Assembly (NCBI RefSeq): GCF_019091085.1
Contig: NZ_JAGXJY010000025.1
Coordinates: forward strand, 1 to 64,000
Source: Mesorhizobium sp. GbtcB19
GTDB taxonomy: Bacteria; Pseudomonadota; Alphaproteobacteria; Rhizobiales; Rhizobiaceae
Length of the DNA stretch: 64,000 nt
Reading direction: 5' to 3'
Shown: positions 49,265 through 58,650 of the stretch, one piece after another
Layout: the number at the start of each line of letters is the position of its first letter
Numbering within the stretch: position 1 is the stretch's first letter
The notes under the pieces: model-generated
What the model was told of the DNA's origin: nothing
Database searches by the model: none
Seen by the model: the letters and a program-made list of their open reading frames with translations, nothing else
Made by a program: the position numbers and the translations under genes

Positions 49265-49381
49265 GCTTCGACATCCTCTCAAGCTGGCGGCAAGCGGACC
49301 GAGCCTGCCCTTCGGAACTATACCTGCACCGCGGCGAACCGGCGCGAAATCAAGAAATGCGATGCATACGAAAGTTTTTCT

Positions 49382-50788
49382 TTACAGCGGCGAGCGCACC
49401 AGGACGCCAGGGTTCATGGTGCCCTTCGGGTCGAATGCATCCTTCAGCCGCGCCATGAGTTCCCGCTCCACCGGGCCCCTGTTGCGATCGGCCATGGCGA
49501 TCTTGGCACGGCCCAGACCATGCTCGGCCGCGAAGCTGCCGCCCATGTCGGTGGCTAAAGCGGCCAGCGCCTCGGCGAATGCTCCGGCCTTGCCGTCGAA
49601 ATCGGCGCGGCCTTCCGGCGGCGACAGATTGTAGTGGATGTTGCCGTCGCCGAGATGGCCGAACGGATTGATCCGCGTGCCGGGCAGAATGTCGTGGCAG
49701 ATCCTGGCGCCGGCTTCGATGAAGCGCGCGATCGCGCCCGGCGGCACCGAGATGTCGTGCTTGAGTTGCTCGCCTTCCAGCCGCTGGCCCTCCGGCTGTT
49801 CCTCGCGCAGGCGCCAGAACTGCGCCCGCTGCGCGCCGGAATTGGCCAGCGCGCCATCCACGACCAGACCTTGCTCCATGCCCCATTCCAGCGCCGAAGC
49901 GAGAATCTCGTCGAGGGGAACGCGTGTCGAGCCCGACGCCATCTCGACGAGCAGATAGACATCGCCCCGCGTCTCCAGTTGATAGGCGAGGTCGGGCAGA
50001 TGCTTGAGCGCCAGGGTCAGGCCGACATCGGAGAAGAATTCGAGCCCGGCGAGAAACTCTCCGGCCTCGCCGCGCAAGAAGGCGCCAAACGAAACGGCGG
50101 CGGCGAAGTCGGACATGACGAGCAGCGCGCTCGCCTGCTGCTTCGGCGTGGGATAGAGCCTGAGCACCGCGCGCGTCACGATGCCGAGCGTGCCTTCCGA
50201 ACCGCAGAACAGCTTGCGCAGCTGATAGCCGGCATTGTCCTTCTGCACCGCGCGAAGACCGTCCCACACCGTGCCGTCCGGCATCACGACTTCGAGGCCG
50301 AGCACAAGGTCCTGCATCATACCGAAGCGAAATGCGTGGCTGCCACCGGCATTGGTGCCGATCAGGCCGCCGATCCTGGCGCTGCCTTCAGCGCCGAGAT
50401 GCATCGGGAACATCAGCCCATGCGGCTCCAGCGCTTCGTGCAGGGAGGCCAGCACGACGCCTGCTTCGACAAGGATCGATCCGCTGTCGAGGTCTGGTTT
50501 GCCGATTGCCGTCATGCGCGACAGCGCGACGATCACCGCGCTCGCCTGGTCGGCGACGGCGCCGCCGCACAGGCCGGTGTTGCCGCCTTGCGGGACAATT
50601 GCCACTCCTGCCTGCCGGCAGGCCTTGACGACCGCGGCCACCTCCGCGGTGTTGGCCGGGCGGGCGACGCCCAGAGGCTGGACGCCGTAACGGTTGAGCC
50701 AATCGCGTTGGAAAGGTTGAGTGTCATCGCCCGAAAGCCAGCCTTTCGGTCCGAGTATCTCTCGCAGGGCGGCTGCGGGGTCGGTCAT
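49382..50788 (-). CDS. FAD-linked oxidase (D-2-hydroxyglutarate/D-lactate dehydrogenase-like)
   Basis: A 468-residue flavoprotein of the VAO/PCMH fold. IVPQGGNTGLCGGAV near residue 78 binds FAD pyrophosphate, and GGLIGTNAGGSHAFRFGMMQDLVLG near 147 is typical of the D-lactate/glycolate/2-hydroxyglutarate group. FGHLGDGNIHYNLSPPEG near 375 supplies metal-binding His and catalytic residues of FAD-oxidase_C. It oxidises a D-2-hydroxy acid to the 2-oxo acid. It is 54 bases from the transporter ATPase and 117 bases from the ThDP gene; no terminator is seen in either gap. Confidence 0.85.
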   Translation of the reverse strand: MTDPAAALREILGPKGWLSGDDTQPFQRDWLNRYGVQPLGVARPANTAEVAAVVKACRQAGVAIVPQGGNTGLCGGAVADQASAVIVALSRMTAIGKPDLDSGSILVEAGVVLASLHEALEPHGLMFPMHLGAEGSARIGGLIGTNAGGSHAFRFGMMQDLVLGLEVVMPDGTVWDGLRAVQKDNAGYQLRKLFCGSEGTLGIVTRAVLRLYPTPKQQASALLVMSDFAAAVSFGAFLRGEAGEFLAGLEFFSDVGLTLALKHLPDLAYQLETRGDVYLLVEMASGSTRVPLDEILASALEWGMEQGLVVDGALANSGAQRAQFWRLREEQPEGQRLEGEQLKHDISVPPGAIARFIEAGARICHDILPGTRINPFGHLGDGNIHYNLSPPEGRADFDGKAGAFAEALAALATDMGGSFAAEHGLGRAKIAMADRNRGPVERELMARLKDAFDPKGTMNPGVLVRSPL

Positions 50789-50842
50789 TGAAGTACCTAT
50801 TGGTGTGCTATGTGCGGACCGTTGCATCTCTGCGGACGCCGT

Positions 50843-51598
50843 TCAATGACCCAGCACCTGCGACAGAAACTGACGGGTGCGCTCGTTCCGGGAGGACGTG
50901 AAGAACGCCTCTGGCGGCGCCTCTTCGACGATCTCGCCGCCATCCATGAAGATGACCCGGTCGGCAACGCGGCGGGCGAAGCCCATCTCATGGGTGACGC
51001 AGATCATCGTCATGCCCTCGGAGGCGAGCGTCACCATGACGTCCAGGACCTCGGCGATCATTTCCGGATCGAGCGCCGAGGTCGGCTCGTCGAACAGCAT
51101 GATCTGCGGCTGCATGCAGAGCGCACGCGCGATCGCGACACGCTGCTGCTGGCCGCCGGAGAGCTGACCGGGAAATTTCATCGCTTGCTCGGGAATGCGC
51201 ACCTTCTCCAGAAAGCGCCGGGCCGTCGTCTCGGCTTCGGCGCGTGGCCGCTTGCGCACGATCATCGGCGCGATCATGCAATTCTCCAGCACCGTCATGT
51301 GCGGAAACAGGTTGAAGTGCTGGAACACCATGCCGACCTCGCGCCTGATCCCGTCGATGTTGCCGACATCGTCGTTGAGCTCGGTGCCCAGCACGGTGAT
51401 GCGGCCGCCATCATGCTGTTCGAGCCGGTTGACGCAGCGGATCAAGGTGGATTTGCCCGAGCCGGACGGTCCGCAAATGACGATCCTCTCACCGCGCTCG
51501 ACGGAGAGGTTTATCGTCCGCAGCGCGTGGAACGAGCCGTAATATTTGTCGAGGCCTTCGATGCGGACGGCCGGGCCGGATGGGAGCGTCGAATTCAC
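50843..51598 (-). CDS. Polar amino-acid ABC transporter ATP-binding protein (AapP/GlnQ-like)
   Basis: A 251-residue ATPase with a GTG start at 51598, chosen because AGGGAGG lies 5 bases upstream; the open frame extends to 51784 only by reading through the permease gene. Walker A GPSGSGKST near residue 45, LSGGQQQRVAIARAL near 150, Walker B IMLFDEPTSALDPE and VTHEMGFARRVADRV are textbook for amino-acid importers. It follows the two permeases. Confidence 0.9.
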   Translation of the reverse strand: MNSTLPSGPAVRIEGLDKYYGSFHALRTINLSVERGERIVICGPSGSGKSTLIRCVNRLEQHDGGRITVLGTELNDDVGNIDGIRREVGMVFQHFNLFPHMTVLENCMIAPMIVRKRPRAEAETTARRFLEKVRIPEQAMKFPGQLSGGQQQRVAIARALCMQPQIMLFDEPTSALDPEMIAEVLDVMVTLASEGMTMICVTHEMGFARRVADRVIFMDGGEIVEEAPPEAFFTSSRNERTRQFLSQVLGH

Positions 51599-51608
51599 GC
51601 GTGCCTCC

Positions 51609-52688
51609 CTAGCGTTCGCCGACCGCCATGCGCCGCTCGAGGTAAGCGCCGTAGCGGGACAGGCTGAAGACGAAGACGAAATAGATGAAGGCGATGAAGG
51701 CGTAGACCTCGACATAGGCAAAGCGCCATTCGCCGGTGCCGTAGGCGGCGTTGCCGGAGGCGAGGATCTCGAAGAAGCCGACAATCACCACCAGCGAGGT
51801 CTCCTTGAAGGAGATGACGAACTGGTTGATGGTCGCCGGCAGCGCGTTGCGCATCGCCTGCGGCAGAACGATGCGGCCGATGCGCTGCCAGTAGCTCATG
51901 CCGAGCGCCATGGCGGCCTCTTCCTGTCCTGCCGGGACGCCCTGCATGCCGCCCCTGACGATCTCCGCCTGATAGGCGGAGAAGAACAGGGCGGAGCCCA
52001 GGATCACCCGGTAGAGCTTGTCGCCCTGAAGCCATTGCGGCAGCGCAAAAGGCAGCACCACGGCGAAGGTGAAGAGGATCGAGATCAGCGGCAGCGAGCG
52101 GACGCCATCGATGATGAGACCGGTGGTGCGCGATATCCAGGGCAGGTCCGAGCGGCGCAGTAGCGCCAGGCAGATCGCCAGCGGGAAGCCGATCAGGCAG
52201 GTGGTGACGAAGATGAAGAGGGTGAGCGCCAGTCCGCCCCAGGCTTCCTCGCCGACATAGGGCAAGCCGAGCACGCCGCCTTTCATCAGCACGTAATAGA
52301 GGCCCGTGCCGGTGCCCCAGACGAGCGCGATGCGGCGTCCGGTCCAGAAGGCCGGCATGCAGCTCAGCACGGTCATGACCACCACGGCCACGCAGGCGAG
52401 CGCGGAGCGCCATTGTTCCTCGAAGGGATAGAGGCCGAAGAGGATGATGCGCCACCGCGCGGCGATCACCGACCAGCAGGCGCCGGCCGCTGCCTGGCAG
52501 GCCTCGGGGCCGCCGCTCACCGTGAACACGGCCGAAAAGACCGCCCAGTTGAGCAGCTTCCAGACGATGAAAGCCATGATCGCCAGGGATATCAACGACA
52601 GCAGCGCCTGAAGCGGCGTTGCGAAGAAGCGGCGCTTCAGGTCTTCGAGCCGACCCGGGGCAGGGGGAGCGACAACGACCATCTCCAT
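51609..52688 (-). CDS. General amino-acid ABC transporter permease (AapM-like)
   Basis: A 359-residue membrane protein with about eight segments. It is longer than simple HisM proteins because it carries the large periplasmic insertion of AapM (GGPEACQAAAGACWSVIAARWRI near 60-80). The EAA loop is EEAAMALGMSYWQRIGRIVLPQAMRNALPA near 268-296. Pairs with the AapQ-like permease 3 bases upstream. Confidence 0.87.
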   Translation of the reverse strand: MEMVVVAPPAPGRLEDLKRRFFATPLQALLSLISLAIMAFIVWKLLNWAVFSAVFTVSGGPEACQAAAGACWSVIAARWRIILFGLYPFEEQWRSALACVAVVVMTVLSCMPAFWTGRRIALVWGTGTGLYYVLMKGGVLGLPYVGEEAWGGLALTLFIFVTTCLIGFPLAICLALLRRSDLPWISRTTGLIIDGVRSLPLISILFTFAVVLPFALPQWLQGDKLYRVILGSALFFSAYQAEIVRGGMQGVPAGQEEAAMALGMSYWQRIGRIVLPQAMRNALPATINQFVISFKETSLVVIVGFFEILASGNAAYGTGEWRFAYVEVYAFIAFIYFVFVFSLSRYGAYLERRMAVGER

Positions 52689-52691
52689 CTT

Positions 52692-53855
52692 TCACCCCCT
52701 CAGTTGATTGCCCTTGAGGGCAATGGCTTTGTTGATGCGATTGAACACGGCGGCGAGGCTGAGATTGATGGCTAGGAAGCCTCCCATCAGGATGCCGATC
52801 GCTTCCAGCGTCTGGCCGGAATGGTTGATGGTCAGCGCCACGATCATGAAGAAGTCGGTGAAGCCGACGGCAATGCCCATGGTCGTTGCCTTCATCAGCC
52901 AGACATACTGGTTGGCGAGGATCGGCAGCATGGCGCGCAGCGCCAGCGGCAGCCTGACCAGCGTGAAGACGCGCCAGGGGCTTAAGCCCACCGACTGGGC
53001 CGCTTCCATCTGGCCTTTGCCGACCGCCTTGAAGCCGCCGCGCACGATCTCGGCGATGTAGGAGCCGCCATAGATGGCAATGGCGATAGCCAGCGCGGAG
53101 AACTCCGGCGGAATGCGCAGGCCGCCCTGCAGGTTGAGGCCTTGCAAGGCGGGGAAGTCGAGCATCGGCACGTCCGGCAGACGACCGAGCGCCAGGATGA
53201 CGGCAGCGGTGGCCAGCGCCGTCGCCGCCGAGGCCAGTTGAATGCCGAGCCGCTCGCCGAATGGTTGGCTTAGGCGCGAGGTCCGACCCAGCCAGAGCGG
53301 AAGCGCGATTGCCGCGATCACGGCAAGTATCGCCGCCGCGAAGGCGATGCCCCCGACATTGGGGATCGGCACGTAGAGGCCGCGGCTGGTCAGCAGCATG
53401 CCGAAGGCCTCATGCGCGGCGCGCGGCGTCGGCAGGTGCGTGATCAAAGCGTACCAGAAGAAGACCTGGAGGATCAGCGGGATGTTGCGGAAGATGTCGA
53501 CATAGGTGCGGCCGAGCAGCCGCGCCAGTTCGTTGGCCGAGGTCCGCGCCAGGCCGACGATCGTGCCGACGATCGTTGCCAGGATCAGCCCGGTGCCGCC
53601 GAGGAACAGCGTGTTGACGATGCCGATGAGGAAGAACCACCAGTAAGGATCGTTGGCGGTGGCGGGCAGGAGCGAGAAGTTCACATCCCAGCCCGTCGAC
53701 TTGTAGAGGAAGTCGAAGCCGGAGGTGATACCTTGCTCGGCGAGGTTGCGCCTGGCGATCATCACGCAGGCAAGGATCATCGCGGCAAGTGAGCCGACGT
53801 AAAGGACCTGCAACAGCGCGTTGCGGACCTTCTGATTTCTCAGCAGGCTGACCAT
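52692..53855 (-). CDS. General amino-acid ABC transporter permease (AapQ-like)
   Basis: About 387 residues, with membrane segments at the N-terminus and in the C-terminal half and a hydrophilic insertion between (FDFLYKSTGWDVNFSLLPATANDPYWWF near 39-65), as in AapQ. The EAA loop is MEAAQSVGLSPWRVFTLVRLPLALRAMLP near 285-313. The ATG at 53855 has GGGA at a better distance than the ATG two codons upstream. Confidence 0.87.
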   Translation of the reverse strand: MVSLLRNQKVRNALLQVLYVGSLAAMILACVMIARRNLAEQGITSGFDFLYKSTGWDVNFSLLPATANDPYWWFFLIGIVNTLFLGGTGLILATIVGTIVGLARTSANELARLLGRTYVDIFRNIPLILQVFFWYALITHLPTPRAAHEAFGMLLTSRGLYVPIPNVGGIAFAAAILAVIAAIALPLWLGRTSRLSQPFGERLGIQLASAATALATAAVILALGRLPDVPMLDFPALQGLNLQGGLRIPPEFSALAIAIAIYGGSYIAEIVRGGFKAVGKGQMEAAQSVGLSPWRVFTLVRLPLALRAMLPILANQYVWLMKATTMGIAVGFTDFFMIVALTINHSGQTLEAIGILMGGFLAINLSLAAVFNRINKAIALKGNQLRG

Positions 53856-53953
53856 CAGCATCTTTCCCGAATTGGCGCCGGCTCCGCCAGACAGGCTGCC
53901 TGGCGGAGCTCAAAGCGGATGCGTTGCGAACGGATCAGTCGATCACCAGGGGA

Positions 53954-54988
53954 TCAATCGATCACAAGCGGGAACAGGACGCCGCCATTGTTCCAGAGGT
54001 TGGTCAGCTCGCGATCCATCTTGTAGGGCGAGTCCTTGCCGAGATCGCGCTCGAAGATCTCGCCGTAATTGCCGACCTTCTTGATCACGTTGTAGGCCCA
54101 GTCGTCGGAAAGCCCGAGACCCTTACCCATGCCAGGGGTAACGCCGAGGAATTTCGCCACCTGCGGCGAGGTCGGCTTGGCCTTGATCTCGTCGACATTC
54201 TTGGAGGTGATGCCTTCCTGCTCGGCGAAGATCAGGGTGCTCAGCGTCCAGTTGGCGATGTCGACCCAGTTGTCGTCGCCCTGGCGCATGATCATCACTT
54301 CGGGCTCGACCGCGAGCACGTCGGGCAGGATCACATGGTCCTCGACCTTGCTCTTGGCGATGCGGGCGATGGCCAGTGTCGGACCCCACTGCGCATAGAG
54401 ATCGCAGCGGCCGGAGAAATAGGCCTGCTCGAGCTCTTCGGTCTTCTCGATCAGCACCGGCTCGAGCTTGATGCCGAGCTTCTGGGCATAGGCTGCGACC
54501 TGCTGTTCCTGCGAGGTGCCGGCGGGAATGCAGATCGTGCCGCCATTGGCATCCTTGAGCGACTTCAGGTTGAGCTCCTTGTGCGCCATCACCTTGGTCG
54601 TGCCGAGATAGTAGGAAGTGGAGAATTGCAGGCCGAGCTCGGTGTCGCGGCTGAGCGTGCCGCCCGAGGCCTTGATGATGATGTCGACGTCGCCCGACTG
54701 CAGCGAGGGCCAGCGCTGCGCCCAGCTGATCGGCACGATCTTCAGCTTCGCCGGATCGCCGAAGACGGCGGTCGCCACCGCCTTGCAGAGGTCGATGTCC
54801 ATGCCCTTCCAGTTGCCCTTGTCGTCCACCTCGGCAAAGCCGAGATAGGAGCCGTCATGGCCGGTGCAGTTGAGCACGCCGCGCGCCTTCACGGTCTCCA
54901 GCGTCTTGCCGCCGGCGGCTTGCGCCGGCGCCGCCAGATGAACGAGGCCCAGGGCCATGGCAGCGGCCCCCCATTTGATCATTTTCAT
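53954..54988 (-). CDS. General amino-acid ABC transporter substrate-binding protein (AapJ-like)
   Basis: A 344-residue periplasmic protein with a signal peptide (KMIKWGAAAMALGLVHLAAPAQAA). The mature start TLETVKARGVLNCTGHDGSYLGFAEVDDKGNWKGMDIDLCKAVATAVFGD is very typical of AapJ/BztA. RWPSLQSGDVDIIIKASGGTLSRDTELGL and IPAGTSQEQQVAAYAQ shape the ligand site. In AapJ the second residue group usually reads NXTWT (TWT) where this protein has GGTLS, so its specificity may have shifted. First gene of the amino-acid operon. Confidence 0.88.
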   Translation of the reverse strand: MKMIKWGAAAMALGLVHLAAPAQAAGGKTLETVKARGVLNCTGHDGSYLGFAEVDDKGNWKGMDIDLCKAVATAVFGDPAKLKIVPISWAQRWPSLQSGDVDIIIKASGGTLSRDTELGLQFSTSYYLGTTKVMAHKELNLKSLKDANGGTICIPAGTSQEQQVAAYAQKLGIKLEPVLIEKTEELEQAYFSGRCDLYAQWGPTLAIARIAKSKVEDHVILPDVLAVEPEVMIMRQGDDNWVDIANWTLSTLIFAEQEGITSKNVDEIKAKPTSPQVAKFLGVTPGMGKGLGLSDDWAYNVIKKVGNYGEIFERDLGKDSPYKMDRELTNLWNNGGVLFPLVID

Positions 54989-55077
54989 GTTGGTTGTCTC
55001 CACTGTTGAGGTTGTTCCGTTTCTTGTTGTTGGAGCCCCGCAAGATGTCTTTCGGGACCCGGTCTCGAAGCCGCTTC

Positions 55078-56025
55078 TCAGTCGGAAAGCGGGGTCGGTT
55101 TCGGCAAGGAGATCTTGAGGTCGCTGCGCCAATCCTCCTGGGCCAGCCATCGATGCAGGGCAGCCACGGCCTTCACGCGCAGATGTCCGCGCGGGACGAC
55201 GAGATAGAAACCGGGGACTTCCTCCGGCCGCATATCGGCGATGGCGTCGCGGCCGATCGGCGCGACCAGCGCGCCGGAGCGGAAATCCTCCTCGGCGTCG
55301 ATGACGGAAACCAGGCCGACGCCGATGCCTTGCAGGGTCGCCCGGCGCATGGTCGCCGCGTCATCGAAGCTGATGCTGCGGTCGCCATCCGTCAGCTCGA
55401 CGCCAAGGTGGCGCAATATGTCCGGCCACAGGCGCTTCGACTTGACCGTATCGAGCAGCGTGAACTTCTTTAGATCATGCGCCGACTTGATCTTTTCGCC
55501 GATCGCCGGGGTGCAGCAGATGATCTTCGGGTCCGGCACCAGCAGCGTGACCTCATAGTCCGGCCAGTTGCCGTAGCCCCACTGGACAGTCATATCGATG
55601 TCGTCGCGCCCGAAGTCGGGCAGGTCGACCATGGTGGTCAGGCGCAGATCGGCGCCCGGCAGCATCTCGCGGAACAGCGAAAGCCTGGGCAGCAGATAGT
55701 GCGTGGCGAAGTAGGGGCTGGCATTGAGATTGATGCGGTCGCGGTAGTTCGACTTGGTGACGCGCCGGACGCCCTCGGAGAATTCGTCGAAGCCAGCCTT
55801 GATATAGTGCGAGAGCAGGATGGCGGATTCGGTCAGCTCGATCGAACGGCCCTTGCGTTCGAACAGCGTGACCTGGAGCGTGTCTTCCAGGAGCTTGATC
55901 TGCTGGCCGACCGCTTGCGGCGTGACCAGCAGTTCGTCGGCGGCCTGGCGAAAGCTCTTGTGCTGCACGACCGCATGGAAGACGCGCAGCGCGTTGAGCG
56001 AAGGGAGGCGAAGCTTGCCGGTCAT
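55078..56025 (-). CDS. LysR-family transcriptional regulator (GcvA-like)
   Basis: A 315-residue LysR protein. RLPSLNALRVFHAVVQHKSFRQAADELLVTPQAVGQQIKLLEDTLQVTLFERKG is the DNA-binding part in the GcvA style. It lies 89 bases upstream of the amino-acid-binding-protein gene on the same strand, and 82 bases after the SDR stop, beyond a 13-base-pair hairpin. It probably controls the transporter operon, perhaps as its first gene. Confidence 0.87.
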   Translation of the reverse strand: MTGKLRLPSLNALRVFHAVVQHKSFRQAADELLVTPQAVGQQIKLLEDTLQVTLFERKGRSIELTESAILLSHYIKAGFDEFSEGVRRVTKSNYRDRINLNASPYFATHYLLPRLSLFREMLPGADLRLTTMVDLPDFGRDDIDMTVQWGYGNWPDYEVTLLVPDPKIICCTPAIGEKIKSAHDLKKFTLLDTVKSKRLWPDILRHLGVELTDGDRSISFDDAATMRRATLQGIGVGLVSVIDAEEDFRSGALVAPIGRDAIADMRPEEVPGFYLVVPRGHLRVKAVAALHRWLAQEDWRSDLKISLPKPTPLSD

Positions 56026-56075
56026 GGTGAATTGCGCCTCCTTTCGTTCGAGACTCCATCGATCATGCACTGCCG

Positions 56076-56104
56076 TATTTCAGCAGCCATCGGCTGCTGA
56101 AATA
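56076..56104. terminator. Perfect 13-bp hairpin between SDR and LysR genes
   Basis: TATTTCAGCAGCC (56076-56088) and GGCTGCTGAAATA (56092-56104) are exact complements around a 3-base loop, 3 bases after the SDR stop codon. This is the right place for a terminator of the SDR operon. No long T-run follows, so an operator for the LysR gene downstream is also possible. Confidence 0.55.
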
Positions 56105-56107
56105 GAT

Positions 56108-56857
56108 TCAGGCGTAGATGTAACCGCCTGAAACGATGACGTTTTCGCCAGTCATGTAGGTGTTTTTCGGCCCGCCGGTCATCAGCACCCATTCGGCGAT
56201 TTCCGTCGGCTCGGCGCCGCGGCCGAGCGGGCTTGCCTTGGCCAGTTCCTCGAGGAAGCCGAGCGCCTTGGCCTTCTCCGTGGCCATGCCGGCGGGCGCG
56301 ACGGAGTTCACCAGGATGCCGTCCTTGGCGACGTAATGGGCAAAGGATCGCGTCAGGCTGACCACGGCGGCCTTGGTCGCCGCGTAGTGCGCGTTCTGCG
56401 GATGCGCCTTGAAGGCGTCGACGGATGTCAGGTTGACGATGCGGCCGCGCACCTGGGCTTTCGGCTCTTGCGTCTGCATGTGGCGAACCGCGGCCACCAT
56501 CATGTGGTAGGTACCCTTGATGTTGATGCCGTTGGACGCGTCCCAATCGGCGTCGGTGATTTCGAGCAGCGGACGGCGCGGATAGATAGCAGCGCAATTG
56601 ATCAGCGTGTCGACGCGCCCGAGCCTGGCCACGATGGCGTCGAAGGCGGCATGGCACTGCGGGCCAACCTGGATGTCGCAAGTCGCGGCGGCGACCGGCA
56701 GGCCCTCGGCCTTTGCCGGATCGAGCGCGGCCTCCGCGGCCTCCTGGTTGATGTCGATGATGCCGATCCTTGCCGCCCCGGCCTCCACGGCCATGCGGGC
56801 GAGAAGGGCGCCGAGGCCGGCGCCGCCGCCAACGATCAGAACGGAAAGGTCTTTCAT
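56108..56857 (-). CDS. Short-chain dehydrogenase/reductase
   Basis: A 249-residue classical SDR. The coenzyme loop is SVLIVGGGAGLGALLARMAVEAG, with GGGAGLG in place of the common TGxxxGIG. INCAAIYPRRPLLEI corresponds to the NNAG region, NLTSVDAFKAHPQNAHYAATKAAVV gives Ser and Tyr-x3-Lys. The start at 56857 follows the other SDR by 10 bases; the longer open frame upstream is a shadow of that gene. The substrate is unknown. Confidence 0.83.
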   Translation of the reverse strand: MKDLSVLIVGGGAGLGALLARMAVEAGAARIGIIDINQEAAEAALDPAKAEGLPVAAATCDIQVGPQCHAAFDAIVARLGRVDTLINCAAIYPRRPLLEITDADWDASNGINIKGTYHMMVAAVRHMQTQEPKAQVRGRIVNLTSVDAFKAHPQNAHYAATKAAVVSLTRSFAHYVAKDGILVNSVAPAGMATEKAKALGFLEELAKASPLGRGAEPTEIAEWVLMTGGPKNTYMTGENVIVSGGYIYA

Positions 56858-56867
56858 CCTGTTTTCC

Positions 56868-57578
56868 TTACTTGGTGCCGCTCGGCGAAGTCGGCCAGGT
56901 CGGCATGATGTCGAAACGGGTAACGTCGGCCCATGCCGGGAGCGCGAGCACGCCGACGACCATCCTGGCCACGTCGTCCGGCTGCACCACCTTGCTGGCG
57001 TACATGGCTTCGCGGGCCTTGGTGTCGAGAATGTTTTGATAGAGCTGCGTCTCGACACGGCCGGCGACGATCTCGGTGACGCGTATGCCGGACGGGGAGA
57101 GGTCGGCGCGCAGCGCGCCGGCAAAGCCGGAGATCGCAGCCTTGGTGGCCGCATAGACGGCAATGTTGGAGAACGCCGCGTGGCCCGCGACCGAGCCGGT
57201 GAACAGGATGTGCCCCGACTGCCGCTCGCGCATCTGCGGCACGACGAGACGGGTGAGTAGGATCGCGGCGCTGAGGTTCACCTCCAGCGTGGTGTCGATG
57301 TCGGCGATCTTCATGTCGGCGAAATTGCCGAGCGGCGGCATGATACCGGCATTGTTGATCAGCACATCGATGGTGAGATCGGCCAGCACCGATTCCAGCG
57401 CCTCGCGGTCGGTGACGTCGACGGCGATCGGCACGATGCCCGGGCGTTCGGCCTGCAGTTCTTTCAGCGCCGCCTGGCTGCGGCCGACCGCATAGACATC
57501 ATAGCCGGCGTCGCTCAGCGCGATCGCCATGGCGCGCCCTATGCCGCTCGTCGCACCTGTGATGAAGGCTGTGGTCAC
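56868..57578 (-). CDS. Short-chain dehydrogenase/reductase (YdfG/oxidoreductase-like)
   Basis: A 236-residue SDR with a GTG start at 57578. TTAFITGATSGIGRAMAIAL is the NADP loop, INNAGIMPPLG and VYAATKAAISGFAGALRADLSPSGIRVTEIVAGRVET give the catalytic Tyr-x3-Lys region. It resembles serine/3-hydroxy-acid dehydrogenases of the YdfG type. First gene of a two-SDR operon. Confidence 0.83.
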   Translation of the reverse strand: MTTAFITGATSGIGRAMAIALSDAGYDVYAVGRSQAALKELQAERPGIVPIAVDVTDREALESVLADLTIDVLINNAGIMPPLGNFADMKIADIDTTLEVNLSAAILLTRLVVPQMRERQSGHILFTGSVAGHAAFSNIAVYAATKAAISGFAGALRADLSPSGIRVTEIVAGRVETQLYQNILDTKAREAMYASKVVQPDDVARMVVGVLALPAWADVTRFDIMPTWPTSPSGTK

Positions 57579-57850
57579 TTGGGGCTTCCCCGATTGCTTG
57601 ATGCTCAGTTTGCGGCCTGGGCCGATGCCGCGAAACCAAGAAAAGCAGCAAAAAGGAAAGATAAACTTTCGAAATGCGTTTTCGACGCTTGAAACGTTCT
57701 GCTCTGCCTGAGCGATCTCAAAGGCCGCAAACCAAAGAAAAATGGTGCTTTCAGCAAGCAGAAGAGGGATTTAGCCGGCCGGCGGAACAAAAACATGGCT
57801 TTCGCAACCGCGAGATCGGTTGTCTTCGGTCCGGGTGTTAGGATCGAGGC
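57579..57850. other. 272-base A/T-richer intergenic region
   Basis: This gap between the SDR start and the GntR stop is lower in GC than its surroundings (a stretch around 57640-57670 and 57730-57760 is A-rich). It must carry the promoter of the SDR operon. TTTCGAAA near 57667 is a short palindrome. No gene or clear operator is seen. Confidence 0.4.
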
Positions 57851-58639
57851 CTATCCGCCTGTCGAAAGCGGCCTTTTCATCCCGGTGAAGAGCGAGGCCG
57901 CGGCGGCCTTTTGCTCGGTGTCCGTGGCCTCGACGCCGGAGGCTCTGGCCAAGGCGCGCACGCGTCCCAGGCTGTTGTGCAGATGCTTGCGCATGGCCTG
58001 GCGTGCCTTGGTTCCGTCTTGCCTTTCGATGGCGTCGACGATGGCTTTGTGCTCGCTGTGGATGCGCGCGTAATAGCTGTCCTTGAGCGCAGCCTCGACC
58101 ACATAGCCGAGCTGGAAACGCGGCACGATCATCGGGCCGAGATAGGCGAGGAAGCCGTGGATGAATTCGTTGCGCGCCGCCTTGGCGATGGCGAGGTGAA
58201 AGTCGTAGTCGTAGTGAATCTGGACCGCGGCAGGATCGGCGTGCTGGGCGTCGATGTCGTCCATCATCGCCCGGATGTTGCTTGCCTCGTCGTCGCTGCG
58301 GCGTTCCGCGCAGAGGCCGGCGGATTCCACTTCGACGCTCAACCTCAGTTCGAGCAAGGCGATGGTTTCCGGCAAGGTGCGCAGCGCCTCGTCGGGAATC
58401 GAGAAATTGCGCGGGGCCGGTGTTTCGCTGACGAACATGCCGCGCCCCTGCTGCGGCACCACCATGCCCTCCGAGCGCAGCCGCGCCACCGCCTCGCGCA
58501 CGACGGTGCGGCTGACGTCGTATTCGGCGCAAAGCTCCGCCTCGGTCGGCAGTTGCGCGCCAGGCTGCAACTGTCCGGAGCGGATCTTTTCGGCCAGGCT
58601 CTCCGCCACGACGGTGGAAAGCGGCTTGCGCTTCGTCAT
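57851..58639 (-). CDS. GntR-family regulator, FCD (FadR-like) subfamily
   Basis: A 262-residue regulator: winged helix PTEAELCAEYDVSRTVVREAVARLRSEGMV at 32-61, then an FCD domain with DYDFHLAIAKAARNEFI near 143 and HSEHKAIVDAIERQD near 193 that supply metal-ligand His residues. It is the last gene of the minus-strand operon GarR-like, AroE-like, SDR, RidA. Two 18-base direct repeats lie just before its start. Confidence 0.87.
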   Translation of the reverse strand: MTKRKPLSTVVAESLAEKIRSGQLQPGAQLPTEAELCAEYDVSRTVVREAVARLRSEGMVVPQQGRGMFVSETPAPRNFSIPDEALRTLPETIALLELRLSVEVESAGLCAERRSDDEASNIRAMMDDIDAQHADPAAVQIHYDYDFHLAIAKAARNEFIHGFLAYLGPMIVPRFQLGYVVEAALKDSYYARIHSEHKAIVDAIERQDGTKARQAMRKHLHNSLGRVRALARASGVEATDTEQKAAAASLFTGMKRPLSTGG

Positions 58640-58650
58640 TTACGTCCTTT

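Noticed and set aside
47765..49558. 597-residue plus-strand open frame
   Set aside because: Antisense to the ThDP enzyme gene; no family features.
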